DNA of 64,000 nt from Nocardioides jejuensis (GTDB lineage Bacteria > Actinomycetota > Actinomycetes > Propionibacteriales > Nocardioidaceae). Position numbers and translations under genes: made by a program. Position 1 is the stretch's first letter, and each line of letters begins with the position of its first letter. Shown in pieces: positions 1 to 9,377 of this stretch. A model generated the notes under the pieces. It searched no databases, was not told the origin of the DNA, and saw only the letters and a list, made by a program, of their open reading frames with translations. The DNA is taken from contig NZ_SJZJ01000001.1 of NCBI RefSeq assembly GCF_004337475.1, forward strand, positions 223,826 through 287,825, written 5' to 3'.

Positions 1-1
1 C

Positions 2-331
2 AGCACCGCGACGAAGTCAACCGGCTCCTGGACCGCCGGCGTCGACCACCTGGCCAGCGCCGACTTCTCGGTGACCCCCGACGCCAGCCTGACGGCCAAC
101 TGGAAGATGCGGCTCACCATCGCCGCACCGGCCGACAGCGGCACGGCGTACGCGATCGTGGTCTACAAGGACGGCCACGTCGGCAAGGCACCCCTCACGC
201 TGACCGACGGCAAGCTCGTCCGGAGCTTCCCCTTCTCGGTCGGGGCCGTCAGCCGGATCTCCGTCGCGCTCGGCAACAGCTCCACGGCCAACGGTCGCGA
301 GACGCACTTCAGCGCCACGATCTGGCGCTGA
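2..331 (+). CDS. C-terminal fragment of a secreted metallopeptidase-like protein
   Basis: This is the last 109 codons of a gene whose start lies before the window. Its sequence aligns along its length with the C-terminal domain of the next gene: both have VVYKDGH, a KLVRS-PFS block and a C-terminal IWR. The two genes are therefore tandem paralogues. The visible part is a beta-rich C-terminal domain and contains no catalytic motif. By analogy with the neighbour, the missing N-terminus should carry a signal peptide and an HExxH zinc site, but that is inference. Confidence 0.75.
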   Translation, partial: STATKSTGSWTAGVDHLASADFSVTPDASLTANWKMRLTIAAPADSGTAYAIVVYKDGHVGKAPLTLTDGKLVRSFPFSVGAVSRISVALGNSSTANGRETHFSATIWR

Positions 332-340
332 CCGTTCAGG

Positions 341-359
341 TATCTGTACGGCACAGATA
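341..359. other. Small inverted repeat between tandem paralogues
   Basis: TATCTGT (341-347) is repeated inverted as ACAGATA (353-359) around a 5-nt loop, 10 nt after the stop codon of the first paralogue and about 75 nt before the start of the second. It could be a weak terminator (there is no T-tract) or an operator dyad. The sequence does not decide which. Confidence 0.35.
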
Positions 360-435
360 TCCGGAATCGCCCCGCATGTCAGGCAATGCCCACTTAGGCT
401 GAGCGCTCCGCTCGCCGACCCTGACGGGATGTTCC

Positions 436-1986
436 ATGCGCCGCCGCTCCACCCAGGCCCTGCTGGGCGCCCTGCTCCTGCCTGTCGCCCTCACCCCGGC
501 CGTGGTGAGTTCACCGGCCTCGGCCAAGGAGCACCGCGTCCCCGCGCAGTCCTCCCCCGCCGCCGAGAAGGCCCTCGACCGCGTCCTCGACCTGATGGGG
601 AAGCGCGCCCCCAGCGCGCACGGCCGACCGACCGATGCAACGCTCGCACTTCTCAACCTCAGGCGCCACTACAGCAGCCTTGACAGCGCCGACCGCAGGA
701 CCGCGCACGGACTCTTTGCCCGCCCGGACAGCGCCAGCGGCAGTGCGGATCAGACCGAGTCCGCATGGTCGCTCGACACCGCCGAGACGGCGGCCCTCCA
801 GCAGTCCTGCAACGACCGCTTCTGTGTCCACTGGGTGCCGTCCGGCACGCCCGACGACTCCGGCGCACCGAGCCACAACGGCGCCACCCAGAGCTACGTC
901 AACGCCGCGGTCGCGGCGATGTCCACGTCATGGGACGCCGAGGTCACGACGATGGGCTATGACCGGCCCGACGGCGATGGCACCGAGGATGGCGGCCAGG
1001 ACCTCGTCGACCTCTATCTGGTCGACACCGCGACCCCGGACAACCTGACGCTCGGCTACGCCTATCCCGAGAACTCGTCCGAGCCGGCGGAAGATGCGGG
1101 CTACGTCGATTTTGGCTACGACGGGTTCGCGGTGGTCGACAACGACATGGCCGAGCTCGCGGGCACAGGCACGGGCACCGCTGTTGCGCTTCGCACGGCG
1201 ATCGCCCACGAGTTCTTCCACCTCATTCAGTTCGGCTATGACATCTACGAGAGCCCCTGGCTCATGGAGTCGACGGCCAGCTGGATGGAACACCAGGTCT
1301 ACCCCGCGGACAACGGCAATCCCCACGCCCTGAAGTACAGCTCCATGCGGAACCCCTGGCTCCCCCTCGACACTGAGAACGGCGGTACCGAGTACGGCAA
1401 CTGGGTCTACCAGCAGCTGACGACGGAGAGGCTCGGGACCGACACCGTCCTGCACATCTGGCAGAACGCGGGCAGCCAAGGCGGAGACAACACCCGCAGC
1501 TCCATGGAGACGGCCTACAACGAGGCAGGCTCGTCTGCCCTGAACGAGTTCAGGATGTTCCTCGCCGCCTCGATGGCTCCCCGGCGCTACTGGTCCGAAG
1601 GGGACGACTTCTACCCAGCCGCGACGATGGCAAAGAACTGGACCCTCAGCACCGCGAAGAAGTCGACCGGGAAGTGGTGGGCCTCAGCAGATCACATGGC
1701 CGCAGTCGACTTCTCCATCAAGCCGGACGCCCATCTGACTGGCCCGTGGAAGCTTCGCCTCACCGCGGACCCGCGCGTGACGCTCAACAACACCGGCTAC
1801 GTCATGGTGGTCTACAAGGACGGCCACATCGGCACCAGCCCGTTGATCTTCAACAGAGGCGACAAGCTGGTGCGGAGCATGCCCTTCTCCAGCAAGTCGG
1901 TCAGCCGCGTGGGAGTCAGCCTGGGCAACGCGTCCGGGTGGCAGGACGGCCACGTCTACGACTTCCGCTTCGACATCTGGCGCTGA
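436..1986 (+). CDS. Secreted HExxH metallopeptidase-like protein (MXAN_6640-like)
   Basis: A 516-residue exported protein. Residues 1-30 form a signal peptide (basic MRRR, hydrophobic core, cleavage near ASA). A zinc-binding HEFFH lies at residues 258-262. About 16 residues later comes WLMESTASWME, whose Glu278 is placed like the third ligand of gluzincins. This pattern (HEFFHLIQ followed by W-x-x-E-s-t-A-x-W) resembles the putative metalloproteases called MXAN_6640 family. Two cysteines (QSC-NDRFC) in the mature part may form a disulfide. The C-terminal ~110 residues are duplicated in the truncated gene upstream. The 436 ATG is used because it directly precedes the signal peptide; the ribosome site is weak. 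Substrate unknown. Confidence 0.75.
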   Translation: MRRRSTQALLGALLLPVALTPAVVSSPASAKEHRVPAQSSPAAEKALDRVLDLMGKRAPSAHGRPTDATLALLNLRRHYSSLDSADRRTAHGLFARPDSASGSADQTESAWSLDTAETAALQQSCNDRFCVHWVPSGTPDDSGAPSHNGATQSYVNAAVAAMSTSWDAEVTTMGYDRPDGDGTEDGGQDLVDLYLVDTATPDNLTLGYAYPENSSEPAEDAGYVDFGYDGFAVVDNDMAELAGTGTGTAVALRTAIAHEFFHLIQFGYDIYESPWLMESTASWMEHQVYPADNGNPHALKYSSMRNPWLPLDTENGGTEYGNWVYQQLTTERLGTDTVLHIWQNAGSQGGDNTRSSMETAYNEAGSSALNEFRMFLAASMAPRRYWSEGDDFYPAATMAKNWTLSTAKKSTGKWWASADHMAAVDFSIKPDAHLTGPWKLRLTADPRVTLNNTGYVMVVYKDGHIGTSPLIFNRGDKLVRSMPFSSKSVSRVGVSLGNASGWQDGHVYDFRFDIWR

Positions 1987-1999
1987 CCGCGCCCCGGCG

Positions 2000-2389
2000 C
2001 TACTCCCCCGCGGGCGTGGCGCCGGGTTCGCGGATCACCAGGCTGAAGACCGGCGCCGTCAGGTTCTCCAGCGACTGGACGACAGCGGCGTGGCGGTGCG
2101 CCAGCGACTCGACGAGCGCGGCGAGGTCGGCCTGCACGGAGGCGAGGCTGGCCATGGTGTCCGCGATCTCGCGCTGCTTCACGACGAAGTCCTGCAGCGG
2201 CTGGACGCTGGCCGAGGCGAGGTCGCCGACGGCGTTCGCCAGGGCCGAGATCTGACGGACCGCCTCGTCCGGCTGGGCCGCCGTCTTGCCGATGGTGACG
2301 AGCGCGTCCAGAGCTCCGGCGGCGGCGTCGACCGCGAGCTTCTGCGACTTGGAGAGCAGGGCGAAGGGGTCGAGCGGAAGGTCAGCCAT
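2000..2389 (-). CDS. Small all-helical, phasin-like protein of unknown function
   Basis: A 129-residue Ala-rich protein made of long amphipathic helices. It has a conserved-looking start (MADLPLDPFALL) and no signal peptide or membrane segment. The composition and size resemble phasin-like granule-associated proteins, but no diagnostic motif is visible, so function is unassigned. There is no Shine-Dalgarno before the ATG. Instead TAACCT lies about 8 nt upstream, which fits a -10 box and a leaderless transcript. The gene converges with the metallopeptidase gene, with only 13 nt between stop codons. Confidence 0.6.
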   Translation of the reverse strand: MADLPLDPFALLSKSQKLAVDAAAGALDALVTIGKTAAQPDEAVRQISALANAVGDLASASVQPLQDFVVKQREIADTMASLASVQADLAALVESLAHRHAAVVQSLENLTAPVFSLVIREPGATPAGE

Positions 2390-2424
2390 GGGCTGAGGTT
2401 AGCCACGCAAGGACCACGAGGACC

Positions 2425-2460
2425 ACGAAAGCCCCCAGGTTCGCACCCGGGGGCTTTCGT
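2425..2460 (-). terminator. Intrinsic terminator, 12-bp perfect stem
   Basis: ACGAAAGCCCCC (2425-2436) and GGGGGCTTTCGT (2449-2460) form a perfect 12-bp stem with a 12-nt loop. It lies 18 nt after the stop codon of the minus-strand secreted protein that ends at 2479, and ahead of the phasin-like gene. Confidence 0.8.
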
Positions 2461-2478
2461 GAGGCGGAGCTGACGGGA

Positions 2479-3738
2479 TCAGAGGATCCCGGTCGTGGCC
2501 GTGGCGACCTCGACCTGCGCACCCAGCGGCAGGTCACCCTGCGGGCTGAGCAGCGTGATCAGGACACCGCGGGCGAGCGTGCCGCAGCCCTGACGGACCT
2601 GCTGGTTGACGACAACCTTGGCGATGTTGGCCACGTTGATCGTCGTATTGGGCGCGACGTTGAGCGGGATGGTCGTGCCGGCCACCTTGAGGTTGACCAG
2701 AGTCATCGATGCGTTGCCCGAGCAGGTGCCACCGACGCGGCGGCTGTGCGCCGTCACCTTGATGGCGTCAGCCGTCACGAGACCGGCAAGGATGTTGACC
2801 CGGGCGATCTCGTTGGTGTTGACGACGTCGGCGTCGAGGTCGTTGGTGCCAAACCGCGACGAGGTGCTCGTGGACTCGACCGCACCCGTGGTGAGGATGC
2901 CGGGGACGTTGACGCCCACGGTGGTGTTCTTCAGGGTGGCGCCGTTGCTGCCACCCGGCGGGGTGCGCAGGACCGCGGTCGCCGGAGCCTCCACGGTGAT
3001 GCCGTCGCCGACCTTCGCGAAGGCCTTCGTGCCATACGCCTGACCGGTCAGACCCGCCGCGCTCGGCGTCGCCGGCATGACGGTCTGGTACATCGGGTTG
3101 ACGATGATCGTCGCACCCGCCGGCACAGAGCCCTGGCTCTGCAGCAGCGCCACACCGAGGGCCCAGCCCTGGCTGGCGGACGCGCCGCCGTTGGCGTGCG
3201 TGGCGTACGCGTTGATCGTCACGGTGGCGATCTTCGGGATCGTCACCGTGTAGTTCTTCGGGATGTCGACGGGCAGGTTGATGCCGGCAATCTTGATGCC
3301 GACCAGGCGCGTGCCGCCGCTCGTGGAGAGCGTGCCGTCCGGGTGGGCGACCGTCGTCAGGTTCGACTCGACAGCGTCGGCGGTGATCAGGCCGTTGAGG
3401 ACGTTGACACCGGCCGTGCGGGCCCACGACTTGATCTCGGTGCCGCCCGTGACGGCCTTCGCCGTGGCAGCGGTCTCGACGACGCCGGTGCGGACGACGC
3501 CGCTCGCGGAGACGGTCGCGACCGACTGCTTCGAGGAGTTGGGCACCGCAGTGCCGGTGATGGCCGCCTGGGCCGTCTGGTTGGAGATGACCAGGCCGGA
3601 ACCGGCCTTGATCGTCGTGCCCGCGGCAGTGGCGACATAGCCCCACTTGGCGTCCGCGGCGTTGGCAGGTGCCTGCAGGCCGGCGACGGGCAGCAGGATC
3701 ACCAGCGGCAGGAGAAGAGAGCGAAGCTTGATGGACAT
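2479..3738 (-). CDS. Secreted choice-of-anchor P family protein
   Basis: A 419-residue exported protein with a clear signal peptide (SIKLRS, hydrophobic core, cleavage near ANA at about residue 27). The mature part holds two related beta-domains. Each starts with a block like VN-L-GL-TADA, followed by a LV-IK-AG-xxP segment and a TI-IA-V-N strand. This duplicated layout resembles the choice-of-anchor P domain of actinobacterial surface or secreted proteins. The start at MSIKLRS is preferred because GGGATGGGG lies just upstream; an in-frame ATG three codons earlier (3747) has no spaced ribosome site. No enzyme motif is seen, so a structural or surface role is inferred. Confidence 0.7.
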   Translation of the reverse strand: MSIKLRSLLLPLVILLPVAGLQAPANAADAKWGYVATAAGTTIKAGSGLVISNQTAQAAITGTAVPNSSKQSVATVSASGVVRTGVVETAATAKAVTGGTEIKSWARTAGVNVLNGLITADAVESNLTTVAHPDGTLSTSGGTRLVGIKIAGINLPVDIPKNYTVTIPKIATVTINAYATHANGGASASQGWALGVALLQSQGSVPAGATIIVNPMYQTVMPATPSAAGLTGQAYGTKAFAKVGDGITVEAPATAVLRTPPGGSNGATLKNTTVGVNVPGILTTGAVESTSTSSRFGTNDLDADVVNTNEIARVNILAGLVTADAIKVTAHSRRVGGTCSGNASMTLVNLKVAGTTIPLNVAPNTTINVANIAKVVVNQQVRQGCGTLARGVLITLLSPQGDLPLGAQVEVATATTGIL

Positions 3739-3861
3739 GGGCCCCATCCCAAGAGATACAGAAAGTGGAAAGCACTAGTTGCCAAGTGCAATGTTCCCTC
3801 AATCGTACTCGCCAAATCGCCCCGGAGACCCCGGTATTGCACCCGTGGAATGGAGATGCCA

Positions 3862-3894
3862 AACGCCCCGGACCACTGGGTGGTCCGGGGCGTT
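3862..3894 (-). terminator. Intrinsic terminator of the pntAB operon
   Basis: AACGCCCCGGACCAC (3862-3876) pairs perfectly with GTGGTCCGGGGCGTT (3880-3894) around a 3-nt loop. The stem starts 34 nt after the pntB stop codon and is followed on the minus strand by a short T-run. Confidence 0.85.
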
Positions 3895-3927
3895 CGTGTG
3901 GTCGCGACGAGCTCGACCGACGGTGGA

Positions 3928-5343
3928 TCAGAGGTGCTTGAGGATGTCCTCGACGCGGTCCTTGGCGTCACCGAAGAGCATCGCCGAGTTCTCGCGGAAG
4001 AACAGCGGGTTCTGCACACCGGCGTAGCCCGAGGCCATGGAGCGCTTGAAGACGATGACGTCCTTGGCGTTCCACACCTCGAGGACCGGCATGCCCGCGA
4101 TCGGGGACGTCGGGTCCTCGGACGCGGCCGGGTTGACCGTGTCGTTGGCGCCGATGACCAGGACGACGTCCGTCTCCGGGAAGTCCTCGTTGATCTCGTC
4201 CATCTCGAGCACGACGTCGTACGGCACCTTGGCCTCGGCCAGGAGCACGTTCATGTGACCCGGCAGGCGGCCGGCGACCGGGTGGATGCCGAAGCGGACG
4301 TTGATGCCCTTGTGGCGCAGCTGCTCGGTGAGCGACGCGACCGGGTACTGCGCCTGGGCAACGGCCATGCCGTAACCCGGCGTGATCACCACGGAGGAGG
4401 CGTTCTTGAGCAGCTCGGCGACACCCTCGGCGTCGATCTCGCGGTGCTCGCCGTAGTCCTTGTCCTCGGCCGGACCGGCCTCGATACCGAAACCACCGGC
4501 GATGACGGAGATGAACGAGCGGTTCATCGCCTTGCACATGATGTACGACAGGTACGCACCGGAGGAGCCGACGAGGGCACCGGTGACGATCAGCAGGTCG
4601 TTGTTGAGCAGGAAGCCCGACGCCGCCGCGGCCCAGCCGGAGTACGAGTTGAGCATCGACACGACGACCGGCATGTCACCGCCGCCGATCGAGGCGACCA
4701 GGTGCCAGCCGAGGAGCAGCGCCAGTGCGGTGAGCGCACCGAGCAGGATCGTCTGGGTGTCGTGGTCCTCGACGGCGACGTAGACGGCCGTGAGCACCAC
4801 GAAGAGCACGAGCGAGCCGATGTTGATGAGGTTCTTGCCCGGCAGCATGAGCGGCGAGGAGGAGATCTTCGCCGACAGCTTGAGGTTGGCGACGATCGAG
4901 CCGGTGAAGGTGACCGCACCGATGAAGATGCCGATCGAGACCTCGGCCTCGTGGATGTTGACCAGGCTGGGCAGCGACTCCTCGGAGCCGAGCAGGTGGC
5001 CGTTCCAGCCGATCGCGACGGCCGCGAGACCGACGAACGAGTGCAGGAGGGCGATGAGCTCGGGCATGCCGGTCATCTCGACGATCTTCGCGCGCCACAG
5101 ACCGATGGCACCGCCGATCACGACCGCACCGAGCATGAGACCGATGGCCAGGCCACGGTTGTCGACGTACTCGCTGGCGTCGATGACCGCGACGATGGTC
5201 GCGACCAGCGCGACCGCCATGCCGGCCATGCCGTAGGTGAGGCCGCTCTTGGCGGACTCGTGCTTGCTCAGGCCTGCCAGGGACAGGATGAAGAGCAGCG
5301 CCGCGACGATGTACGCCGCAAGGGTGAAGGTAACGATGGTCAT
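3928..5343 (-). CDS. pntB: NAD(P) transhydrogenase subunit beta
   Basis: A 471-residue membrane subunit of the proton-translocating transhydrogenase. PntAB uses the proton gradient to drive hydride transfer from NADH to NADP+, feeding NADPH to biosynthesis and redox defence. The N-terminal ~270 residues are a series of hydrophobic helices (domain II). The C-terminal ~180 residues are the NADP(H)-binding domain III, with [10 protein letters not shown], a [10 protein letters not shown] block and [16 protein letters not shown]. Length is close to the usual ~460. The start ATG is 3 nt after the pntA stop, with GGGG inside the pntA end as ribosome site, so the two are translationally coupled. Confidence 0.95.
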   Translation of the reverse strand: MTIVTFTLAAYIVAALLFILSLAGLSKHESAKSGLTYGMAGMAVALVATIVAVIDASEYVDNRGLAIGLMLGAVVIGGAIGLWRAKIVEMTGMPELIALLHSFVGLAAVAIGWNGHLLGSEESLPSLVNIHEAEVSIGIFIGAVTFTGSIVANLKLSAKISSSPLMLPGKNLINIGSLVLFVVLTAVYVAVEDHDTQTILLGALTALALLLGWHLVASIGGGDMPVVVSMLNSYSGWAAAASGFLLNNDLLIVTGALVGSSGAYLSYIMCKAMNRSFISVIAGGFGIEAGPAEDKDYGEHREIDAEGVAELLKNASSVVITPGYGMAVAQAQYPVASLTEQLRHKGINVRFGIHPVAGRLPGHMNVLLAEAKVPYDVVLEMDEINEDFPETDVVLVIGANDTVNPAASEDPTSPIAGMPVLEVWNAKDVIVFKRSMASGYAGVQNPLFFRENSAMLFGDAKDRVEDILKHL

Positions 5344-5346
5344 GGG

Positions 5347-6873
5347 TCAGTTCCCCTTGCTGAACATCAGGAGCATGCGACGCGTCACCGCGAAGCCGCC
5401 GAAGACGTTGATCGACGCGAGCAGGATCGCGACCGCGGACAGGATCCGCACCGCAGTGTCGTCCGCCGCGACCGTGAGCAGGGCGCCCACGACCACCACG
5501 CCGGAGATGGCGTTGGTGACGGACATCAGCGGCGTGTGGAGCGCGTGCGCGACCTTGCCGATGACGTAGTAGCCGATCACGATCGAGAGCATCAGCACGG
5601 TGAAGTGCGTACGCAGCTCGTTGGTCGGGGCGTAGGCGTTGAGCAGGCCGAAGAGGGCGATCGCGGCGAGCACGATGCCGACCTTCGTGCCGGCCGCCAT
5701 CGGAGCCTTCGGCTCCTTGACCTCGACCGGAGCGGCCGGAGCAGCCACAGGGGCAGCCGAGACGGCGACCTCCGGCGGCGGCCAGGTGCCCTCGCCGTTG
5801 CGGACGACCGTGATGCCGCGCTGGACGACGTCGTCGAAGTCGAGGACGAGCTGGCCGTCCTTGCCCGGGGTCATCAGCTTCATCAGGTTGACCAGGTTCT
5901 GGCCGTAGAGCTGCGAGGCCTGGGCAGGCAGACGGCCCGCGAGGTCGGTGTAACCGATGATCGTGACGCCGTTGGCGGTCAGGACCTTCTCGCCCGGGAC
6001 GGTGCCCTCGACGTTGCCGCCGTTCTGGGCAGCCATGTCGACGATGACCGAGCCGGCCTTCATCGAGGCGACCATCTCCGCGGTGATGATGCGGGGCGCG
6101 GGGCGGCCCGGGATCAGCGCGGTCGTGATGATGATGTCGACGTCCTTGCACTGCTCGGCGTAGAGGGCAGCCTCCTTCGCCTTGTAGTCGTCGCCCATCT
6201 CCTTGGCGTAGCCCGTGGTCGAGACCTCGGTGTCGTCGGAGACGGAGACGTACTCGCCACCGAGCGACTTGACCTGGTCCGCCACCTCGGGACGCGGGTC
6301 GGTCGCGCGGACGATCGCGCCGAGCGAACCCGCCGCGCCGATCGCCGCCAGACCCGCAACGCCGGCGCCCACGACCAGGACCTTCGCCGGCGGGACCTTG
6401 CCCGCGGCAGTGACCTGACCGGTGAAGAAGCGGCCGAAGGCGTGCGAGGCCTCAACGACCGCGCGGTAACCGGCGATGTTCGCCATCGACGACAGCACGT
6501 CGAGGGACTGGGCACGCGAGATGCGCGGCACCGTCTCCATCGCGAACGCCGTGATGGGGCGCGCGGTCAGGTCAGCGACCATCTCCGCGTCCAGACGCGC
6601 GTTGAGGATCGCGACCAGCGTCGCGCCCTCCTTCAGGCCGTCACGCTGCGCCACCGTCGGCGCGTTGACGCCGAAGACGATGTCCGCACCCAGCGGGTCA
6701 CCGATGGTCGCGCCCGCCTCGACGTACGCCGGGTCGGCGAAGCTCGAAAGCTCACCCGCACCGGACTCGACCACGACGTCGTATCCGAGCTTGATGAGCT
6801 GGGCCACCGTGGCAGGAGTCGCGGCAACGCGCGTCTCACCCGCCTGGGCCTCCTTGAGGACTCCGATGATCAT
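5347..6873 (-). CDS. pntA: NAD(P) transhydrogenase subunit alpha (single-chain, with membrane part)
   Basis: A 508-residue subunit carrying the NAD(H)-binding domain I and the first membrane helices of domain II in one chain. This is the E. coli arrangement, unlike mycobacteria, where it is split into PntAa and PntAb. The start [20 protein letters not shown] is typical of alanine dehydrogenase/PntA. The Rossmann block [22 protein letters not shown] carries the GxGxxG. A Pro/Ala-rich linker near residues 385-400 precedes helices from about 408 to the end. A GGAG ribosome site lies 6 nt before the ATG. It heads the two-gene pntAB operon. Confidence 0.95.
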   Translation of the reverse strand: MIIGVLKEAQAGETRVAATPATVAQLIKLGYDVVVESGAGELSSFADPAYVEAGATIGDPLGADIVFGVNAPTVAQRDGLKEGATLVAILNARLDAEMVADLTARPITAFAMETVPRISRAQSLDVLSSMANIAGYRAVVEASHAFGRFFTGQVTAAGKVPPAKVLVVGAGVAGLAAIGAAGSLGAIVRATDPRPEVADQVKSLGGEYVSVSDDTEVSTTGYAKEMGDDYKAKEAALYAEQCKDVDIIITTALIPGRPAPRIITAEMVASMKAGSVIVDMAAQNGGNVEGTVPGEKVLTANGVTIIGYTDLAGRLPAQASQLYGQNLVNLMKLMTPGKDGQLVLDFDDVVQRGITVVRNGEGTWPPPEVAVSAAPVAAPAAPVEVKEPKAPMAAGTKVGIVLAAIALFGLLNAYAPTNELRTHFTVLMLSIVIGYYVIGKVAHALHTPLMSVTNAISGVVVVGALLTVAADDTAVRILSAVAILLASINVFGGFAVTRRMLLMFSKGN

Positions 6874-7061
6874 GCGATCTCCGTTTCACTGTGGATGCGG
6901 GCCCGTGGGGCAGCGTTGCCCCCGGACCCGTAGCGCGCCGATCCTAACGACCGCACAGGCCCACGGGGAGAGTTGCCGCTTACTGGGACGTCGTGTCTGC
7001 TGTCACAGGTTTTGCACCCCGAAGTACGCGCTTCGGCGCGCACCGATCAGAGCGACAGCGG

Positions 7062-8255
7062 TCAGTCGTCGCGGGGCTCGCAGGTCTTCCCGTCGAGCCC
7101 GTCGGTACGCCGCGCCAGCGGCGCGTACGCCGTCATGAACTGTCGCTGCGGTGCGATCCCCTCGAGGCCGAGCACCGCCTGGTCGCTCGTCATGCCGCGC
7201 GAGGTCCAGTTGTCGGAGCCCACCCAGGTCCAGCGGACGGTGCGCCCGTGGTCGACGTACCGGAGTGCCATGTCCTTGCTGTGCACGAAGGTGCCGTCCG
7301 GGAAGCAGCCGTTGACGACGCGGCCACCCGCCGAACGGAGAGTCGCACGGGTAGCGGCGTCGACGGTCGGCCCGGCGACCATCACGATGTGGCCACCACC
7401 CCGGCTGATCCGGGCCAGCTCGGCGGAGATCCAGGCGGCACGGGTGTCCCACATCGAGTACATCGCGATCCGCACCTGCGTGGTCGGCGCCGCCGGGACC
7501 GCGCGCAGGATCTTCATGACCGGGTCGATCGCGGCATTGGCCGGCACCGCGTGGTGCGACAGGGGCAGGAAGTACGCCGCCCACCCCGAGCCGTGGAACC
7601 AGCGCGCCGGGTGCGGGCCGCGCATGCGGGCCCGGTGGTCGGCTTCGGCCGTCGCGAAGGCGTCGTAGACGTCCGGGTGCCCGGCGACGCGCCACATCGC
7701 GGCGTACGTGTGGAGGTCGGAGGAGTCGGCTGCGTTCCACGAGCCGGTGATGACGACATCACGGTCGGCGCCCGTCCGCGAGAAACGAAACGTCTTCTCG
7801 TGGAGGATTCCCTCGTCCGCTCCCCCGAAGTGCTTGTCGCGATGCAGCCATGAGCCGTCGCCCGGCGTCCGCGCGAGCTCGACGGCGACGTCGTGGGCCT
7901 CCGGCGTACGGGATCGACTGCTGCTGTCGACCCGCAGGTGGACGACGGCCCCGCGCTGGTGCGCCCGGACCAGGGCGTCGGCGATGCTGCGCGACTCCAG
8001 CCAGTACGTCGCAATGTCGATGCGCTCGCCCGCCGGTACGCCGTCGATGTCGTCGGCGATCGCGGTGGAGATGGCGTGCGGGTCCGTGGTCGGGTCGTTG
8101 TGGAGCAGCCGCACGGTCGGCGAGGCAGCGACCGGGGCCGCGACCGGCGACACCGCTAGATCAGGTCCCCGTTCGTCGCGCACCTCCTGCGTCGCTGCGG
8201 CGAGGACGATGGGGGCGAGCAGGGCCAGGGCGGTGGCGATCCACAGACGCTTCAT
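7062..8255 (-). CDS. Secreted phospholipase D-like protein
   Basis: A 397-residue protein with an N-terminal signal sequence (MKRLWIATALALLAPIVLA). Two PLD half-sites are present: LHEKTF (His152, Lys154) followed by GSWN, and VHSKDM (His325, Lys327) followed by GSDNW. The paired HxK motifs with GSxN downstream are the hallmark of a two-repeat phospholipase D fold, though the canonical second Asp of HxKxxxxD is not obvious in either repeat. It should act outside the membrane on a phosphodiester; substrate unknown. It stands alone between pntA and lysR. A small hairpin with a CGAA loop (about 7024-7043) follows it. Confidence 0.8.
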   Translation of the reverse strand: MKRLWIATALALLAPIVLAAATQEVRDERGPDLAVSPVAAPVAASPTVRLLHNDPTTDPHAISTAIADDIDGVPAGERIDIATYWLESRSIADALVRAHQRGAVVHLRVDSSSRSRTPEAHDVAVELARTPGDGSWLHRDKHFGGADEGILHEKTFRFSRTGADRDVVITGSWNAADSSDLHTYAAMWRVAGHPDVYDAFATAEADHRARMRGPHPARWFHGSGWAAYFLPLSHHAVPANAAIDPVMKILRAVPAAPTTQVRIAMYSMWDTRAAWISAELARISRGGGHIVMVAGPTVDAATRATLRSAGGRVVNGCFPDGTFVHSKDMALRYVDHGRTVRWTWVGSDNWTSRGMTSDQAVLGLEGIAPQRQFMTAYAPLARRTDGLDGKTCEPRDD

Positions 8256-8366
8256 GGTGGCACCACGGTTTCGGGCGCCGATGACACCTCACCCCACAGG
8301 CCACGACCACCGGGTGAACCCGACCGGACCGTTTGACCACACCGTGAGGTAGCGGTCACTCACCGC

Positions 8367-9299
8367 TCAGTCGCCGGTGGAGCCCATGCGTCCGGCGGCC
8401 CACCGCACCAGGTCACGGGCCGGCCCCGCGGGCGGCGTCGGGCCACCCGTCCACACGGCGTGGAGGTGACGGCTGAGGTCGAGCCCGCTGACGGAGACCG
8501 CCACCAGTCGCCCGGACGCCAGGTCGTCACGCACGGCGTGCGAGCTCAACGCCGCCGGGCCGGCGCCCGCCATGACGGCGGCGCGCACCGCGGCCGCACT
8601 CGACAGTTCGAGTGCCGGATCGGCCACCGGCAAGCCGGACAGCGCCCGCTCGAGGACCTCCCGGGTGCCCGACCCGACCTCGCGTACGACGAGGGGTGTC
8701 GCGGCCAGTGTCACCGCATGGATCCGTCGCGACTTCTGCGCCCACGGGTGATCGGGCGCGACGACCACGACGAGCTCGTCGACCCCGACCAGCTGGTGCT
8801 GGAGCCCGGCTGGCGGCTGCGGGCCCTCGACGAAGCCCAGGTCGACCGTGCCGGCAGCGACGAGCGCGGCGACGCGCTCGCTGTTGGTCGCCGTCATCAC
8901 GAACTCGGTCGGCGGCACCCCGCGACGCCGCTGCTGGTCGCGCACGGCGACCAGCCAGCCGGGCAGCAGGTGCTCGGCAATGGTCAGGCTGGCCGCAACG
9001 CTCAGGTGTGCGCGACGGTCGGAGCGGAGCGCCTGCAGGCCCGCGTCGAGCTCGGCCGCGGCCTCGAGCACGCGGGTCGACCACTGGACGACCAGCTCCC
9101 CTGTCGGCGTCAGTGCGGAGCCCTTGCGGCTGCGACTCAGGAGGGGCGCACCCACCAGCGCTTCCGTCGTACGCATCCGGGAGGAGGCCGCCTGTTGTGT
9201 GATTCCCGTCTCAGCAGCGGCCGCGCTCAGGCTGCCTGTGCGGCCCACGAGGGCGAGCAATTCCAGCGCACGGAGGTCCGGAACGTGGTTTCCCAACAC
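8367..9299 (-). CDS. LysR-family transcriptional regulator
   Basis: A 310-residue regulator. The first 60 residues are the winged helix-turn-helix (LRALELLALVGRTGSLSAAA, then QQAASSRMRTTE). The rest is the LysR substrate-binding domain (VDLGFVEGP, then TPLVVREVGSGT). GTG 9299 is chosen because a minus-strand promoter TTGTGG-N17-TAACTT ends 7 nt before it, suggesting a leaderless mRNA, and because it starts just ahead of the HTH. A TTG at 9335 would add 12 odd residues (WLWGHK) and overlap that promoter. It is divergent from fprA, so fprA is its most likely target (inference). Confidence 0.85.
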   Translation of the reverse strand: MLGNHVPDLRALELLALVGRTGSLSAAAAETGITQQAASSRMRTTEALVGAPLLSRSRKGSALTPTGELVVQWSTRVLEAAAELDAGLQALRSDRRAHLSVAASLTIAEHLLPGWLVAVRDQQRRRGVPPTEFVMTATNSERVAALVAAGTVDLGFVEGPQPPAGLQHQLVGVDELVVVVAPDHPWAQKSRRIHAVTLAATPLVVREVGSGTREVLERALSGLPVADPALELSSAAAVRAAVMAGAGPAALSSHAVRDDLASGRLVAVSVSGLDLSRHLHAVWTGGPTPPAGPARDLVRWAAGRMGSTGD

Positions 9300-9306
9300 G
9301 TTCCAC

Positions 9307-9335
9307 AAGTTAGCCTTGTGACCCCACAACCACAA
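9307..9335 (-). promoter_or_regulatory. Promoter of the lysR gene (leaderless)
   Basis: On the minus strand, TTGTGG (9335-9330) and TAACTT (9312-9307) are 17 bp apart. The predicted transcription start falls on or next to the GTG start codon at 9299. Confidence 0.5.
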
Positions 9336-9342
9336 CCTCGTT

Positions 9343-9370
9343 TTGTCGAACCGCGATCAGGCTTCACAAT
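9343..9370 (+). promoter_or_regulatory. Promoter of fprA (leaderless)
   Basis: TTGTCG (9343-9348) and CACAAT (9365-9370) are 16 bp apart, and the fprA ATG at 9378 sits 7 nt beyond the -10 box. No Shine-Dalgarno is present, which fits a leaderless mRNA. The lysR promoter lies back-to-back 7 bp away, so one regulator could occupy both. Confidence 0.5.
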
Positions 9371-9377
9371 TGGCCCC

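Noticed and set aside
2746..6933. A 1395-codon plus-strand open frame opposite pntAB
   Set aside because: Low-complexity Arg/Asp/Val translation with no domain, fully antisense to well-recognised genes.
8460..9377. N-terminal extension of fprA
   Set aside because: The frame stays open for 306 codons upstream but is antisense to lysR, and the FAD-binding motif begins right after ATG 9378.
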